Made by a program: the position numbers and the translations under genes. Below the pieces are notes generated by a model. It did no database searches. It had not been told where the DNA came from and worked only from the letters and a program-made list of their open reading frames with translations. Positions 8,668 through 19,200 of a stretch of DNA of 64,000 bases are shown here, piece by piece (position 1 is the first letter of the stretch; every line of letters begins with the position of its first letter). This DNA comes from Akkermansia muciniphila (GTDB lineage Bacteria; Verrucomicrobiota; Verrucomicrobiia; Limisphaerales; UBA9464). Location of the stretch: assembly GCA_945898055.1 (NCBI GenBank), contig CAMDGV010000003.1, positions 62,001 through 126,000 on the forward strand. The letters run 5' to 3'.

Positions 8668-9192
8668 ATGAGTTCTCCCTCCCGTTCGATCAGCCCCAAC
8701 ATTCTGACCGGAACGATTTCCCTTATCATCCTGATTTTGGATCAAGTCAGTAAGGGTTTAGTGATTAAAACGATGAAGCTTGGGGACGAAAAGGCGGTTC
8801 TGGAGGGCTTTTTTCGCTTTGTTTATTGGGGTAACACTGGCGCCGCATGGAGTGTCTTTAGCCAACGCAATGGTTGGCTCGCCATTTTTGCCAGTGCGGC
8901 ATTGGTGGCGCTTTGGATTTTTCGACGTCACTTCGAGTTTCACCGTACTGGGGGGCAGATTGCTCTGGGTTTTCTCTTCGGTGGAATTATCGGGAATCTG
9001 ATTGATAGAGTACTCCATAATCACGTCGTCGACTTCCTCCGCTTTTACTGGATTCGCCGAAGTGGCGAGGAGATTGGATTTCCGGCTTTTAACGTCGCTG
9101 ACATGGCCATCAGTACGTCGGTGGGTATTTTATTGTTACTCACTTGGCAAACTGAAACCGGGAGAGCTCCTTCAGTCAAATCGGCCCCGTAA
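8668..9192 (+). CDS. lspA: lipoprotein signal peptidase (signal peptidase II)
   Basis: Inner-membrane aspartyl protease that cleaves the signal peptide of diacylglyceryl-prolipoproteins. The 174-residue protein has the expected four hydrophobic segments. Motifs include LDQVSKGLV near the first helix, GNTGAAWSVF (the NxGAAF/W box), GGIIGNLIDR, and the two catalytic aspartates, Asp122 in HVVDFL and Asp145 in FNVADMAIS. It would act on the several lipoproteins encoded in this window. It is third in the purC-ribH-lspA-miaA run. Confidence 0.95.
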   Translation: MSSPSRSISPNILTGTISLIILILDQVSKGLVIKTMKLGDEKAVLEGFFRFVYWGNTGAAWSVFSQRNGWLAIFASAALVALWIFRRHFEFHRTGGQIALGFLFGGIIGNLIDRVLHNHVVDFLRFYWIRRSGEEIGFPAFNVADMAISTSVGILLLLTWQTETGRAPSVKSAP

Positions 9193-9222
9193 GATTCCGA
9201 CTCCCGCACTGTTTTCCGCTTC

Positions 9223-10191
9223 ATGAACCTGAACTCGGGCTCTTCATTACCAGCAGATAGCCACCAAGAATTTGGGACTGATCCGGTCCTAATTGCGGGA
9301 CCCACAGCATCGGGTAAATCTGAAATCGCCCTTGCCCTTGCCGTCGCTCTTCAGGGTGAAATTATTTCTGTCGATTCCATGCAGGTTTATCGCGGATTGG
9401 ATATAGGAACTTCTAAGCCAACTTTCGCAGAACGGATCAGGGTTCCCCATCATCTTCTTGACGTGGTCGACTTGGCTGATGGCTCTTTCGATGCAGCCCG
9501 ATTTGTCGCAGAAACCGAGCGAGCGGTCAGAGAGATCCGTCAGCGCGGACGTCTTCCCATTCTTTGTGGTGGGACAGGGCTTTATTTCAACGCTTGGTTA
9601 AAGGGACTAGGGGCTGCACCGCCACCCGATCTGGTTTTGCGCGCTGAACTAGAAACTCTCCCTCTGGAGACCCTTCTAGAAGAGTTGGCCCGAAAAGATC
9701 AGGTTTGTTTTGATACAATCGATCGCAAGAATCATCGAAGGATTGTGCGGGCGATTGAGGTAATTCGGATCACTGGAAAACCTTTTTCCGGCCAAAGATC
9801 ACTTTGGTCTGATCGTGCTCCAGTCCTCCGCGGCCGGAGTTTCGGGCTTAAGCGGACTCGCGAAGATTTACTCGATCGCATTCACCAACGAGTCGACCGA
9901 ATGTTTGCGGAGGGACTGGTGGCGGAGACCGGCCACTTATTGCCCCGAGGGCTAGAGAGAAATCGGACGGCCCTCCAAGCCATCGGGTACCGACAGGTGG
10001 TTGAGCATATTCAAGGGGTTCGCGGTCTGGGAGAAACAGTTGAACTGGTAAAGAGCAAAACCCGCCAATATGCCCGACGCCAACGCACTTGGTTCGAAAG
10101 GCAACTGACCCTGGACTGGATCTCGCTTGAAGCTCATGGAACGGTTGAGTCGACGGTGGTTCGTATTCGGGAGAGTCTAAGGAAGGGTTAA
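9223..10191 (+). CDS. miaA: tRNA dimethylallyltransferase
   Basis: Transfers a dimethylallyl group to A37 of tRNAs that read codons beginning with U. The 322-residue protein has the P-loop GPTASGKS (about 26-33), ISVDSMQVYRGLDIGTSKP, the DVVDLADGSFDAARF segment, LPILCGGTGLYF and RRIVRAIEVIRITGKP, all diagnostic. Length is normal. It starts 30 bp after lspA and ends the plus-strand run, converging on the HlyD-type gene at 10.3 kb. Confidence 0.96.
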   Translation: MNLNSGSSLPADSHQEFGTDPVLIAGPTASGKSEIALALAVALQGEIISVDSMQVYRGLDIGTSKPTFAERIRVPHHLLDVVDLADGSFDAARFVAETERAVREIRQRGRLPILCGGTGLYFNAWLKGLGAAPPPDLVLRAELETLPLETLLEELARKDQVCFDTIDRKNHRRIVRAIEVIRITGKPFSGQRSLWSDRAPVLRGRSFGLKRTREDLLDRIHQRVDRMFAEGLVAETGHLLPRGLERNRTALQAIGYRQVVEHIQGVRGLGETVELVKSKTRQYARRQRTWFERQLTLDWISLEAHGTVESTVVRIRESLRKG

Positions 10192-10322
10192 CTGCGCTCA
10201 TCCGCCGCCTGAGCAGCGAGCCGCGAGTTAAGTTTTCCCAGCGAGAACAGAAAACGGAGGAGTCTTTGAAACTGGGTAGGGCTCGGGACGGAAGGCGGAT
10301 AAAATGCCAAAAAAATAAGAAT

Positions 10323-11468
10323 TTATCGAAGGAGTTCGAGGTCGACCAATTCGCCGGGATAAACGGCAAAATCATTAGGAAGAGTCACTAGCAGCGGGAG
10401 TCCTAATTCCGCACCTGGAGCAGAAGAAGATTTGGCCAGCATCGAGGTTGATATCGGTTCCAGTTGGGATCCGAGAGAAACGACTTCACCGATGCCGACC
10501 GCACGCCGACCGCTCCTTGAGCGGACCTGCACCTTCATGCCAACTCGCACCTCAGCGTGAATCGGTTGACGAAGAAAAGCCACGACTCGGCTACTTTTTT
10601 CCTTGGAGATATTGAGGATAGCTTCTCCCGGTTGAACCGTTTCCCCGGCATGTCGAAGGATCCGACTAACGACGCCGTCGAACGGTGCCACCAAAGTTTG
10701 AGGCCCCATTTGAGCTTCCAAAAGATCGAGAGTCCGTTCCTCGACTGCAATCGAAGCCCGGGTCGCTGCTGGAACCTCTCCGTCGACTTTGCTTTCGCCC
10801 CCCGACATCTCTGAAATAGCTGTCTCAATTGCTGAGACGAGTTTAGTTAATTCCTGACTCTCAGCGGTCAGAACGGCGACTGTCCGTCGAGCGGCATCTC
10901 TCTCGCTGAGACTAAAAATGGAAATGGGTGTTCCGGTAGATGCAAGAGTCGTAGCCGCGGTCAAACGTTCAATTCGTGACAATTCTATTTCACCATAAAA
11001 AAGTTTCGATCGTGAACTCATTAACTCCACCCGTTTCGACATTAAATCCAATCGGAGGCTTTCAAAATTTACTCGGTTATTAGCCTTACGGAGATCCGTG
11101 CCGAGGCCCACGCGGATCAGGTCAATTCGAGCTTTGGACAAAGCGATTTGTGAGTTTAAAACCCGAGGATCAACCAGCAAAATTTGGGCGACAGGGTCCC
11201 CAGCACGGACACGTTGGAGAGCATCGACTTGGACTTGAGCGAGTCTCCCTGCGTTTATGCTAGCGATCACTGATTTCACCGATTCCACCTCGCCCACCAG
11301 AGAAGAGGGGCCCACATAACCGCGCCACACTTGCAGGGTGATTCCGGCAACGATCGCAAAAAGAATAAAAGGCAGGAGAGCGATCCGGAATTCCTTGAAA
11401 AGGGCGCCCGGCGGGCTTGGAATAGGCTTGAGGGTTTCGAAAGCCAGTTTAGAAGGAGGCGGTTCCAT
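10323..11468 (-). CDS. HlyD-family membrane-fusion / adaptor protein
   Basis: Periplasmic adaptor anchored by one N-terminal helix (about residues 29-48, LLPFILFAIVAGITLQVW). It has the usual order of HlyD/RND adaptors: a first half-lipoyl segment (SVIASINAGRLAQVQVDALQRVRAGDPV), an alpha-helical hairpin (about 90-230), then the returning lipoyl half (LVAPFDGVVSRILRHAGETVQPGEAIL) and a beta-barrel region. It is the last gene of a tight minus-strand operon behind a VTC-domain gene and a DUF4956 gene, with 3-bp and 6-bp gaps. No ABC or RND pump and no TolC-like gene is beside it, so its inner-membrane partner may be the DUF4956 protein. That is inference. Confidence 0.85.
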   Translation of the reverse strand: MEPPPSKLAFETLKPIPSPPGALFKEFRIALLPFILFAIVAGITLQVWRGYVGPSSLVGEVESVKSVIASINAGRLAQVQVDALQRVRAGDPVAQILLVDPRVLNSQIALSKARIDLIRVGLGTDLRKANNRVNFESLRLDLMSKRVELMSSRSKLFYGEIELSRIERLTAATTLASTGTPISIFSLSERDAARRTVAVLTAESQELTKLVSAIETAISEMSGGESKVDGEVPAATRASIAVEERTLDLLEAQMGPQTLVAPFDGVVSRILRHAGETVQPGEAILNISKEKSSRVVAFLRQPIHAEVRVGMKVQVRSRSGRRAVGIGEVVSLGSQLEPISTSMLAKSSSAPGAELGLPLLVTLPNDFAVYPGELVDLELLR

Positions 11469-11471
11469 AGA

Positions 11472-12158
11472 TCACATTTCAGATTCGTCTTCTGCCTTCA
11501 GACTAGAGACACGAGAAACACCGGGCAGGGTCTTTAATTCTGAGATCAATTCCTCACCCCGCCGCGCATCGCGAAGTAAAATTCGAAAGGAAAGATCTGC
11601 GCCCTCTGAACCGGAACTGGCTCGCTGACTGGCCAATTTATTGCGCCGTCCGTGCCTCTCCAAAAGTGCCTGTAACCGGGGCAACTCATCTAGCGGACGG
11701 CCCCAATGAAGATTTAAAACGACATCGTAGCGATGGCGGCTCCCAAAGGAAGTCCAATGGAGGTACAACATGACCGAAGCGAACACGAGGCATCCGAGAA
11801 TCGCCGTACTAAATTTGTGGGTTCCAGCCGCCATTCCAATGGTAATACTTCCAAGAATATAAGCTGTATCAAGAGTATCCCTTAAAATGTTCCGAAAGCG
11901 CACCACCGCAAAAACGGCCATCATTCCAAAGGCCATCATGAGATTGTTGAACATCACCGCCATCACTAAGCAAACGATGATACACAGGATAACCAAGGAA
12001 TTGACGAACGATCGGGAATAACTCAAGCCTGTGTGGCAAACCATGTAGACCCAGGCAATGACATGACCACAAAGAAAAGAAATCAAGAGCCCGAGCAGAA
12101 TCCCCTCAATATCGTCAGGACCCGTACCAAAATCTCCGCGATGAAAAATATTCATCAT
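11472..12158 (-). CDS. DUF4956 multi-pass membrane protein
   Basis: Protein of 228 residues with about four membrane helices in its first two thirds and a soluble C-terminal domain. The segment AVFAVVRFRNILRDTLDTAYI, followed by a glycine-rich helix GSITIGMAAGTHKF, is typical of DUF4956. The C-terminal part (about 140-220) looks like a small alpha/beta domain (FRILLRDARRGEELISELKTLPGVSRV), as in many members. DUF4956 genes are known to sit next to VTC-domain genes, as here. Its function is not established. It lies between the VTC gene (6 bp) and the HlyD-type gene (3 bp), which argues for one membrane complex. Confidence 0.85.
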   Translation of the reverse strand: MMNIFHRGDFGTGPDDIEGILLGLLISFLCGHVIAWVYMVCHTGLSYSRSFVNSLVILCIIVCLVMAVMFNNLMMAFGMMAVFAVVRFRNILRDTLDTAYILGSITIGMAAGTHKFSTAILGCLVFASVMLYLHWTSFGSRHRYDVVLNLHWGRPLDELPRLQALLERHGRRNKLASQRASSGSEGADLSFRILLRDARRGEELISELKTLPGVSRVSSLKAEDESEM

Positions 12159-12164
12159 GTTCGT

Positions 12165-13034
12165 TCAATGCAGTCGTGAATCTAAACCCTGTAAACCACC
12201 GTCCAATAAAGCCGATAATCGGTTCTTTCGAAGCGCTTTTCGCTGTTCGTTAGCCTGAGCCTCTGAAGCCTGTTGCAAAGGAAGCGAGCCACTATAAAAG
12301 TAACTTTCGCCCTTGGCAGCGATCCCGTCAGCGTACTTGGAGGCTGACCCTTGACGAAGTCCAAAGATGCGTACCATCTCAGAAAACCACTCAGGAAAGC
12401 GGCCAGTAAATTTTAACTCGAGGACGACCCTGCCCCGAAAGACCCCCACTGGATCATCCATTTGTGAGGAAAATCGGGTGACGAATTCCGGTGAAATCTG
12501 GACGTTGCGGTCGAAAGTAATACGAACCGAATTATCATAGGGGCTAATCCAAGCTTCTCTTTCGTAATAAACGTGGGCGACTGGGTGACTTCTAGTTTCA
12601 GTCATCAATTCCACAAAGCGCTGGGCCGCCACCAACTGCCTCGCATCCTCCTTCACTAATTCCGACACCGCCGGTAATTGCCCCGACAATACTGCCTCTA
12701 CCGCAGTTCGTTGGATTCCAGCTCGCTGCTTTAAAATCGCCTCGTTCATCCGGCGTTTGATCTCGAAAAAAACAGGACTGGTCGGGTTGTCTTCGTAAAA
12801 CCGCAACCGGAGTTTATAGCGGTTTTTGTTGCCATTAATTGTACCCCAGTAAATATCCAGTAAATCCGAATCAAGGTATAAATTGTGAATGATATACGAC
12901 AAATTTGGCCGGCCAACTCCGTATTCATCTAACTCTAAATAGGTCGAGACAAAGTCACGAAGACGGAGAGCTGTTTCCTCGGATATGAGGTATTTCAGCT
13001 CCCACCGCTGCATTTGCATAGTGTCGTCGGCCAT
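12165..13034 (-). CDS. VTC-domain (CYTH-type) polyphosphate polymerase-like protein
   Basis: VTC domain of the triphosphate-tunnel (CYTH) superfamily, whose yeast member Vtc4 makes polyphosphate from ATP. Tunnel-wall motifs are visible: RWELKYLIS (E-x-K-Y), YIIHNLYLDS, YKLRLRFYED (K-x-R-x-R), FFEIKRR, and a late VVLELKF strand, so the basic and acidic residues that bind triphosphate and metal appear intact. I take the ATG at 13034 (289 residues); the frame is open 45 bases further upstream. First gene of the VTC-DUF4956-HlyD operon. Yeast Vtc4 works only while the product is threaded across a membrane; a similar synthesis-coupled transfer through DUF4956 and the adaptor is a hypothesis. Confidence 0.87.
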   Translation of the reverse strand: MADDTMQMQRWELKYLISEETALRLRDFVSTYLELDEYGVGRPNLSYIIHNLYLDSDLLDIYWGTINGNKNRYKLRLRFYEDNPTSPVFFEIKRRMNEAILKQRAGIQRTAVEAVLSGQLPAVSELVKEDARQLVAAQRFVELMTETRSHPVAHVYYEREAWISPYDNSVRITFDRNVQISPEFVTRFSSQMDDPVGVFRGRVVLELKFTGRFPEWFSEMVRIFGLRQGSASKYADGIAAKGESYFYSGSLPLQQASEAQANEQRKALRKNRLSALLDGGLQGLDSRLH

Positions 13035-13237
13035 TGTTTTTGTCCGCCTGATATGGCCAATCGCTTGATTCAGTCCCACACCGCCTTAGATAATGTTTCC
13101 TAATTACCTCCCAATTGTTACAAATCAGCAACGCGAAACTTACTCGTTTTAGACCAAATTCGGTTAGAAAAATTAAAGGTTTGCGAGCACTTGCAGTGCC
13201 ACAACCTGCCAAATCTAAAAATAAGCCCGGAAGAAAT

Positions 13238-15646
13238 TCAACGTCTGTCTTGAAAATTCAAGGGGTCGCCGTCACCTCGTCGAAATTGGAAAGGAACGCT
13301 GTCGGTGATCGACTGAATTAACGAAGAAAAGCGGAAGCCGTCGTTTTCCATCTTTGCACAGGCGGCGGCGACCGCAGGTCGATCGTAGTAATCCAAGCCC
13401 CGTCCTAGGGCGTAGGTAAAAAGTTTCTCTACGACGCACCGCAGAAAATCCCGACGACGTTGGGTCGTTAAAATCTGATTCAATTCAAGATGTCCATTAA
13501 ATGATTCCCCAGAATCGAGAACCCCTGCGGCGTCAATGGATTCAGTTCCATCAGTTTCTCGAAAACGACCGACCGCATCGAAATGCTCAAAAGCAAATCC
13601 AATAGGATCCATCTTGGCATGGCAGGAGGCACACACGGCATTGTTGCGGTGGGCATCCATCCGTTGACGCAAGGTGCCGTGGGTCTCCTTCGATTCTAGC
13701 GCGGGGACATCCGGTGGCGGTGGTGGTGGTGGCAAGGCCAAAATATTATCGAGAACCCATTTCCCCCTCTTGACTGGAGAGGTTCTCGTTGGGTTGGAAG
13801 TAAGAGCAAGAAAGCTTGCCTGGGTCAGCAATCCCACTCGAGCTGTTCCCTTCAGGGACACTTTGACAAAATCATCGCCAGAGACGCCCGGTAAGCCATA
13901 GTGACGAGACAACCGTTCATTGATAAAGGTATAGTCAGCCTCTAACAAATCAGTCACGGGGCGATCTTCTTTTAGAATAAATTCAAAAAGCAGCTCGGTT
14001 TCACGTCGAGCCGCACGCCGTAATGCTTCGTCGAACTCAGGAAAAAGGCGGGCATCTGGGGCAATAATTTCTAGGGTCCGTAGTTGCAACCATTGGCCGG
14101 CAAAATTATCGACCAAGGCCCTTGCTTTGGGATCTTTTAGCATCCTGCGCAACTGGGCCGATAGGTTCTTGCGAAGGGTCCCCTTGGCGGCTAATCCAAA
14201 CAATTCGTCATCTGGCATACTGCTCCACAAAAAATAAGAAAGCCTCGAAGCCAGTGCATCTTCACTAATCCGATGAATAGAACCAGGATTGTCGGGCTGG
14301 GGTTGAAGCTCTCCTCGGAAAAGAAAATGGGGAGACACCAGCACGGCCGTCAGTGCCTGCTTGACTGAGATTTCAAAATTTTCTCCCGCGGCTTGGGCCT
14401 TGATAAATAAGCCCTCCAAACGATTTAATTCATCCACGGTAACTGTTCTTCGGTAAGCGCGTCGGGTAAATTTTTCAATGAGCGATCGGGCCACCACGTT
14501 GGTCGTGCTCGGCGTTGGACTCTGTGAAAAAATCCGTCGATGTGCCGCGGTTAATGGAGGGGGTTGATCAGAAAAGGGCCCGGTAACTTCGATGAACTCA
14601 ACCTGCAAATTTCGATCTTCGATCCGTTTTCTTTTAACCGGCCGACCTTTACCGTTTTCCTCGTCGACCATCGTTTCTTTGTAATAATCATTTAAAAAGG
14701 CCACTCCAATGGTATGGCGTCCTGGACTTAATCGCATCCGATTTTCATAGGCCTTCGAGGCTCCACGGGTCCGCCGTACTTCAAAAAGCTCGACATCTTT
14801 ACCGTCCATTCGTAACTGCATCTTCACTTTCTCATCCCCAGCTTGGTCGCCATAGGCTTGGATCCGGACTAAATATTCGGCATCCAGTCGCGCCTCATAG
14901 ACGGTGGTCATTTGGCTGTTGGATACCAACGTCGCTAAACCTGCTGTACCCGCATGACCGACAATCTTATCTGGATTGATTCGTCTCGGTCGCGGCACCA
15001 ACGGACCAGAGATAATGGCCTCATCAAAAATGGCTTCTGCCGCGCTCAAATACCGCTCCACGAGAATAGGCGGCACTGAAAGCACATCGCCGATGGTATC
15101 AAAGCCGTAGCCGACATCGTCTTGAGGAAAGTCCGAAGCCGGTTCAAAATCGACTCCGACCAGATCGCGGATGGTATTATTGTACTCGGTCCGATTGAGC
15201 CTACGAATAGTTACCCGACCCGGATCCGGATTAGCTGGGTCAATCGGAAACAAGGTGTGATCAAGCCACGCCACTAAATTTGTCCGTTCGACTAAACTCG
15301 GCTGAGTTTTTCGTTTTTTGGGAGGCATTTCACCCGACTGAACATTATTTAAAACACGTTCCCAAAGGCGTCTATCAGCCAATAGCACTTGAATATTAGT
15401 GCAACCATCGAAATTGACATCGCCCTTTCGGACTCCATCGCCGTGACAATCCCAACAATAGGTCTTGAGGGTCGGCAAGATATCGGCCCGCAAATGAAGG
15501 TCCGCAGCGACCCAATCTACACGGGGTGTTCGCCGAGTCGCACGATAGATTTGAAAAACTGTTACCGCTACTATTAGCAGCGCGAGTGAAGCGACCGGAA
15601 GTCTCCAGCGCCATCGGGATTTAGGTGGATGTTCAGGAATCGGCAC
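13238..15646 (-). CDS. DUF1592-type planctomycete cytochrome-like protein
   Basis: Large exported or membrane-anchored protein of 802 residues with an N-terminal hydrophobic anchor (about 17-34). A c-type haem motif follows at Cys64-x-x-Cys67-His68 (YCWDCHGD). Then come the domains common in Planctomycetes and Verrucomicrobia: DUF1587 (TIRRLNRTEYNNTIRDLVGV, about 146-165), a beta-rich insert, DUF1595 (IEKFTRRAYRRTVT), DUF1592, DUF1588 (SFLALTSNPTRTSPVKRGKWVLDNILALPPPPPP) with a second CxxCH (CASCHAKMDPIGFAFEHFD), and DUF1585 at the C-terminus. The biochemical role is not established. Such genes are usually paired with a DUF1552 gene; none is here. Confidence 0.9.
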   Translation of the reverse strand: MPIPEHPPKSRWRWRLPVASLALLIVAVTVFQIYRATRRTPRVDWVAADLHLRADILPTLKTYCWDCHGDGVRKGDVNFDGCTNIQVLLADRRLWERVLNNVQSGEMPPKKRKTQPSLVERTNLVAWLDHTLFPIDPANPDPGRVTIRRLNRTEYNNTIRDLVGVDFEPASDFPQDDVGYGFDTIGDVLSVPPILVERYLSAAEAIFDEAIISGPLVPRPRRINPDKIVGHAGTAGLATLVSNSQMTTVYEARLDAEYLVRIQAYGDQAGDEKVKMQLRMDGKDVELFEVRRTRGASKAYENRMRLSPGRHTIGVAFLNDYYKETMVDEENGKGRPVKRKRIEDRNLQVEFIEVTGPFSDQPPPLTAAHRRIFSQSPTPSTTNVVARSLIEKFTRRAYRRTVTVDELNRLEGLFIKAQAAGENFEISVKQALTAVLVSPHFLFRGELQPQPDNPGSIHRISEDALASRLSYFLWSSMPDDELFGLAAKGTLRKNLSAQLRRMLKDPKARALVDNFAGQWLQLRTLEIIAPDARLFPEFDEALRRAARRETELLFEFILKEDRPVTDLLEADYTFINERLSRHYGLPGVSGDDFVKVSLKGTARVGLLTQASFLALTSNPTRTSPVKRGKWVLDNILALPPPPPPPDVPALESKETHGTLRQRMDAHRNNAVCASCHAKMDPIGFAFEHFDAVGRFRETDGTESIDAAGVLDSGESFNGHLELNQILTTQRRRDFLRCVVEKLFTYALGRGLDYYDRPAVAAACAKMENDGFRFSSLIQSITDSVPFQFRRGDGDPLNFQDRR

Positions 15647-15686
15647 GGAATTGATGGATGACGAATAGACTCGTTCTCGGGCTAGG

Positions 15687-16208
15687 TCAATCGGCAGATA
15701 AAATCTTTGACCAAATCGATCTGAGATCGTCGTCAGCTAAGGCCAACTCTTTTAGTTCAGATTCGGATCCAACCGCCAAAGCCCGCACAAACCAACCCCA
15801 GGCCTCCTCGGTCGCTCCTAATTGAGCGGCATAGCAGGCTAAATTATAGGTGACCACTGATTCACGAGGAAATAAGCCAGCAGCGGGAATTAAAAGATCG
15901 CGTGCCTCTCGTAGACTGCCTCCTGAACGTCGACGAGCCGCATAAGACCGATGGATCCAACCAGAGACGACATCCGAAAAACCGATAACACTCCTTACGG
16001 CGATATCAAAAGCTTTATCCCAGTCTTTTAGCTCAGAATAAATATCCCACTTCACGTTTAACATCTCCAGATAGCCTTCAAATTCACTCGGAACCCGTTG
16101 AAGTTCACTTAACGCCTCGCTGGGAGATCCCAACATCAACCAACCCACTGCTGAATCCACCCAATGCCGGACTGGAATCGGTATAGGTTGAGAAGGTCCT
16201 TTGGTCAT
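15687..16208 (-). CDS. small TPR-repeat protein
   Basis: Protein of 173 residues made of helix-turn-helix repeats of TPR type: AVGWLMLGSPSEALSELQRV, KWDIYSELKDWDKAFDIAVR and NLACYAAQLGATEEAWGWFVRAL each show the small-large spacing of TPR units. No signal peptide, so probably cytosolic. It is encoded between two large exported cytochrome-like proteins on the same strand, 11 bp after one and 40 bp before the other. It is therefore likely co-transcribed with them, although its location seems to differ. I cannot assign a role. Confidence 0.75.
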   Translation of the reverse strand: MTKGPSQPIPIPVRHWVDSAVGWLMLGSPSEALSELQRVPSEFEGYLEMLNVKWDIYSELKDWDKAFDIAVRSVIGFSDVVSGWIHRSYAARRRSGGSLREARDLLIPAAGLFPRESVVTYNLACYAAQLGATEEAWGWFVRALAVGSESELKELALADDDLRSIWSKILSAD

Positions 16209-16219
16209 AGAAAGAGGAT

Positions 16220-19200
16220 TTAATCGACGAAGTTGAACTCATTCGACGCGAGCAAGACTTGGGCATACCGCTGCCATGCACCCAAGGCCCGCGGCCACTC
16301 TTTTTGCCCACTAAAATCGATAGCTGCCGACCACGTCTGTTTTCCTGCATTAAGTTCCATTAAATCAGGTGCCCAGTCGAAGGCGTCTGAGGTATCTCCT
16401 TCAAGCGGATCAACCACGAAATCCAGCGTTTCACCGGCTCGCACTTCAATGTCTTTTAAAGAAATATCCTCAGATTTATTGGCAATCTTCCACTCGCCTA
16501 GGATCCCTTGACGACTGGAAACGAGGGATGCGCGAACTCCATCGCCGTCCGTCGACGAATGACGGACAGGGCCACTGATCTTGAGATGTAAATTTCGTGG
16601 GGCGGTCCAACGTCGGATGACGCTGTTGCGTGGCTCCTTTCCTGGATGACCGCCTGATTTTTCCAGTGAGGCAAAGGCGTAAGAATCCTTGGTTGGGTAA
16701 GTAGCGGACATTTGCCAACGGTTTTTCTTGAAGACGGTGAAGGGCTGAAATTGAACGGACCGCCCTTTGACGGGATCGATCCAACCCACTCCATAAGTCC
16801 AAGCAGCGCCCGAGGATGGAACCAAGGTGTCTCCGAGCGACTCCTTCAGGAACTTTCGAGCGGCCCCTTGTTCTTCGGCAGACGGATCCCTCTGGTAGGT
16901 CAGTTGATAAAGACGGCGAACGCGCGCTTCGAGAGATACTTTGGCGATCTCGGGCCGTTCGAGAAGGGCCTGAGCTTCGTTGGCCACGCTCCGACTATTT
17001 AACCAAAATAAGGCTTGCTGAGGGACACTGGTCTGAAAGCGCCCCGGCGATGTGGCATCCGGACTGGCAAAGTCAAAGGACCGGAGAATACCTGGTAAAT
17101 TCTGCCGATCGATAAAGCCATAAAGGGTCCGACGCACGGTTGGTTTTTCGGTGTCGTACATTTCCACGGCCCGGCCTCCTAGAGATCGATCTAAGCTGCC
17201 AGACACCGCTAGTAGGCTATCCCGCATCGATTCAAAGTCGGTGCGTTTTCGATTCATTCGCCAATAAAGTGTATTGGCAGAATCTTGCACTTCAGCTTTC
17301 GCGACCCAATTCGTTGCCCCACCTGAGGCGAGAGGATCGCTCGACTGCCGATAGGTCGCTGAAAGCAGTAATTCTCGGTGCAAAGCCTTGACCGACCACC
17401 CCGATTCCATCAAGCGCACCGCCAGATAATCCAAGAGTTCTGGATTCACCGGCGGATCGCTTCGCACTCCGAAGTCACTGGGGGTTCGTACGAGTGGATT
17501 TCCAAAATGGTGTTGCCACATCCGATTAACCCAAACCCGTGCGGTGAGGGGATTGTTCGTTGAGACAATCGATTCAGCCCACTCCAATCGACCGCTTCCC
17601 TTCTGAAAAGGGACTCGATTAGTCCCCGAGACCAGAGCTAATTGTTGCCTCGGCACCTTTGAGCCAGGATTGCCAGGATTGCCCCGCTTGAAGATCACGG
17701 GATCCGATGGGGTTTGGTTATCAACCAGAACCATTGCACGCAAAGGAGCCCCTGGATGGGTTGCGTCGAGTTCATCTAATTTGCGCTGCAAGGCCCGTGT
17801 CTTTTGAGCCACCGGCGTTGCAAAGAAACGATCAATTCCACCTCCAATCCCTTGAATGGGCGAGTCCACTCCATAGAGGATTTGTCTTAAAGATTCGTCG
17901 TCAGGATTCGGTAAAGACGTTGGCTCTGGCAAGCCTGCCTTTTGCGCTGTCTCCAAGGCTAAACGCCAAAGCCGCTCAGTGGCGGCAAACAATTCCCCAT
18001 AGCGGTGGGCCACTGCCGTAAAATTAGTTGGAATTTGAGCCTGAAAAAGACGGGGCAACTGCCCGTTAACGATCTTTCCATCTAACCTTCCGTTAATAAG
18101 TGACGTCACCAATCCTGTCGACCCAGTGGCAAATTCAGCAACCGGCAACCGCTCAAAAGCAAACCACGGAACAAACACCGGATTTGTCGTCCCGCGCCAC
18201 TCAATCAACCGCGTCTTCCAAGCCGTTACCAAATTCGGATCTAAACTTCGTTCACGTGCCAATCCCTCGCGCTTGGGTCCATCCATTCCCTCTGAATCAT
18301 GAACGACTAACAAATAATCACTCACTTTTGCCCGCAGTTTTCCCAATGTCGCCGAGGTTTGTTCAGCGCGATAGTCTCTCTTTTCTTTCTCCTGAAGCTC
18401 CTTCTCCTTGCCATATTCAGCGACGGCGGCGAGGTCCAAATTAGGACCGAGTAACGGTTTTTCATCGGGTTCCTTACTACTGGCAAAAATACCGTATAAT
18501 GAGTAGTAATCTGCGGTCGGTATTGGATCGAACTTGTGATCATGGCACCGAGCACATTGCACGGTTAATCCCATCAACCCACGGGTCACCACGTCGATCC
18601 GATCGTCAATAATGTCTTGGCTATTATTAAGAAATCGGCGGCCCAGCGTTAAAAATCCCAATGCTGCCAGCGACGACTTATCTTCGCCCGTGGCCACTTG
18701 ATCACCGGCGATCTGTTCGATCACAAAGCGGTCGAAGGGCAGATCTCGATTGAAGGCGTTGACCACCCAATCTCGATAGGTATGACTGTGGGCGTAGCGC
18801 CGTTCTTCTTCGAAAACGTAGCCCTTACTGTCGGCATAACGTGCGACATCCAACCAGTGACGGCCCCACCGTTCTCCGTAGGAAGAAGAAGCCAAAAGCC
18901 GATCGACGGCCTGAGCATAGGCTTCTTTCGAGGTGTCCCTCAAGAAGGCTTGCATCTCAGAGGGAGTGGGAGGCAACCCGGTCAAATCAAAGGTAATTCG
19001 CCGGAGGAGGGTTCGGCGATTGGCTTCTGGAGATGGCTTTAAACCGTTCGATTCCAGACGCGCGAGAATGAAGGCATCCAAACCCGTTTGAATCCATTCC
19101 CCGCTAACGACACGAGGAAAGGCCGGGCGGACTGGTTTTTGAAAAGCCCAATGCTTCTTTGCCTCCCCTGTTGCGGCAACCTTGGAGGGGCCAGTCCGAG

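Noticed and set aside
10194..10225. GCTCA-N9-TGAGC after miaA as a terminator
   Set aside because: Stem of only five pairs with a bulge beyond and no T-run on either strand.
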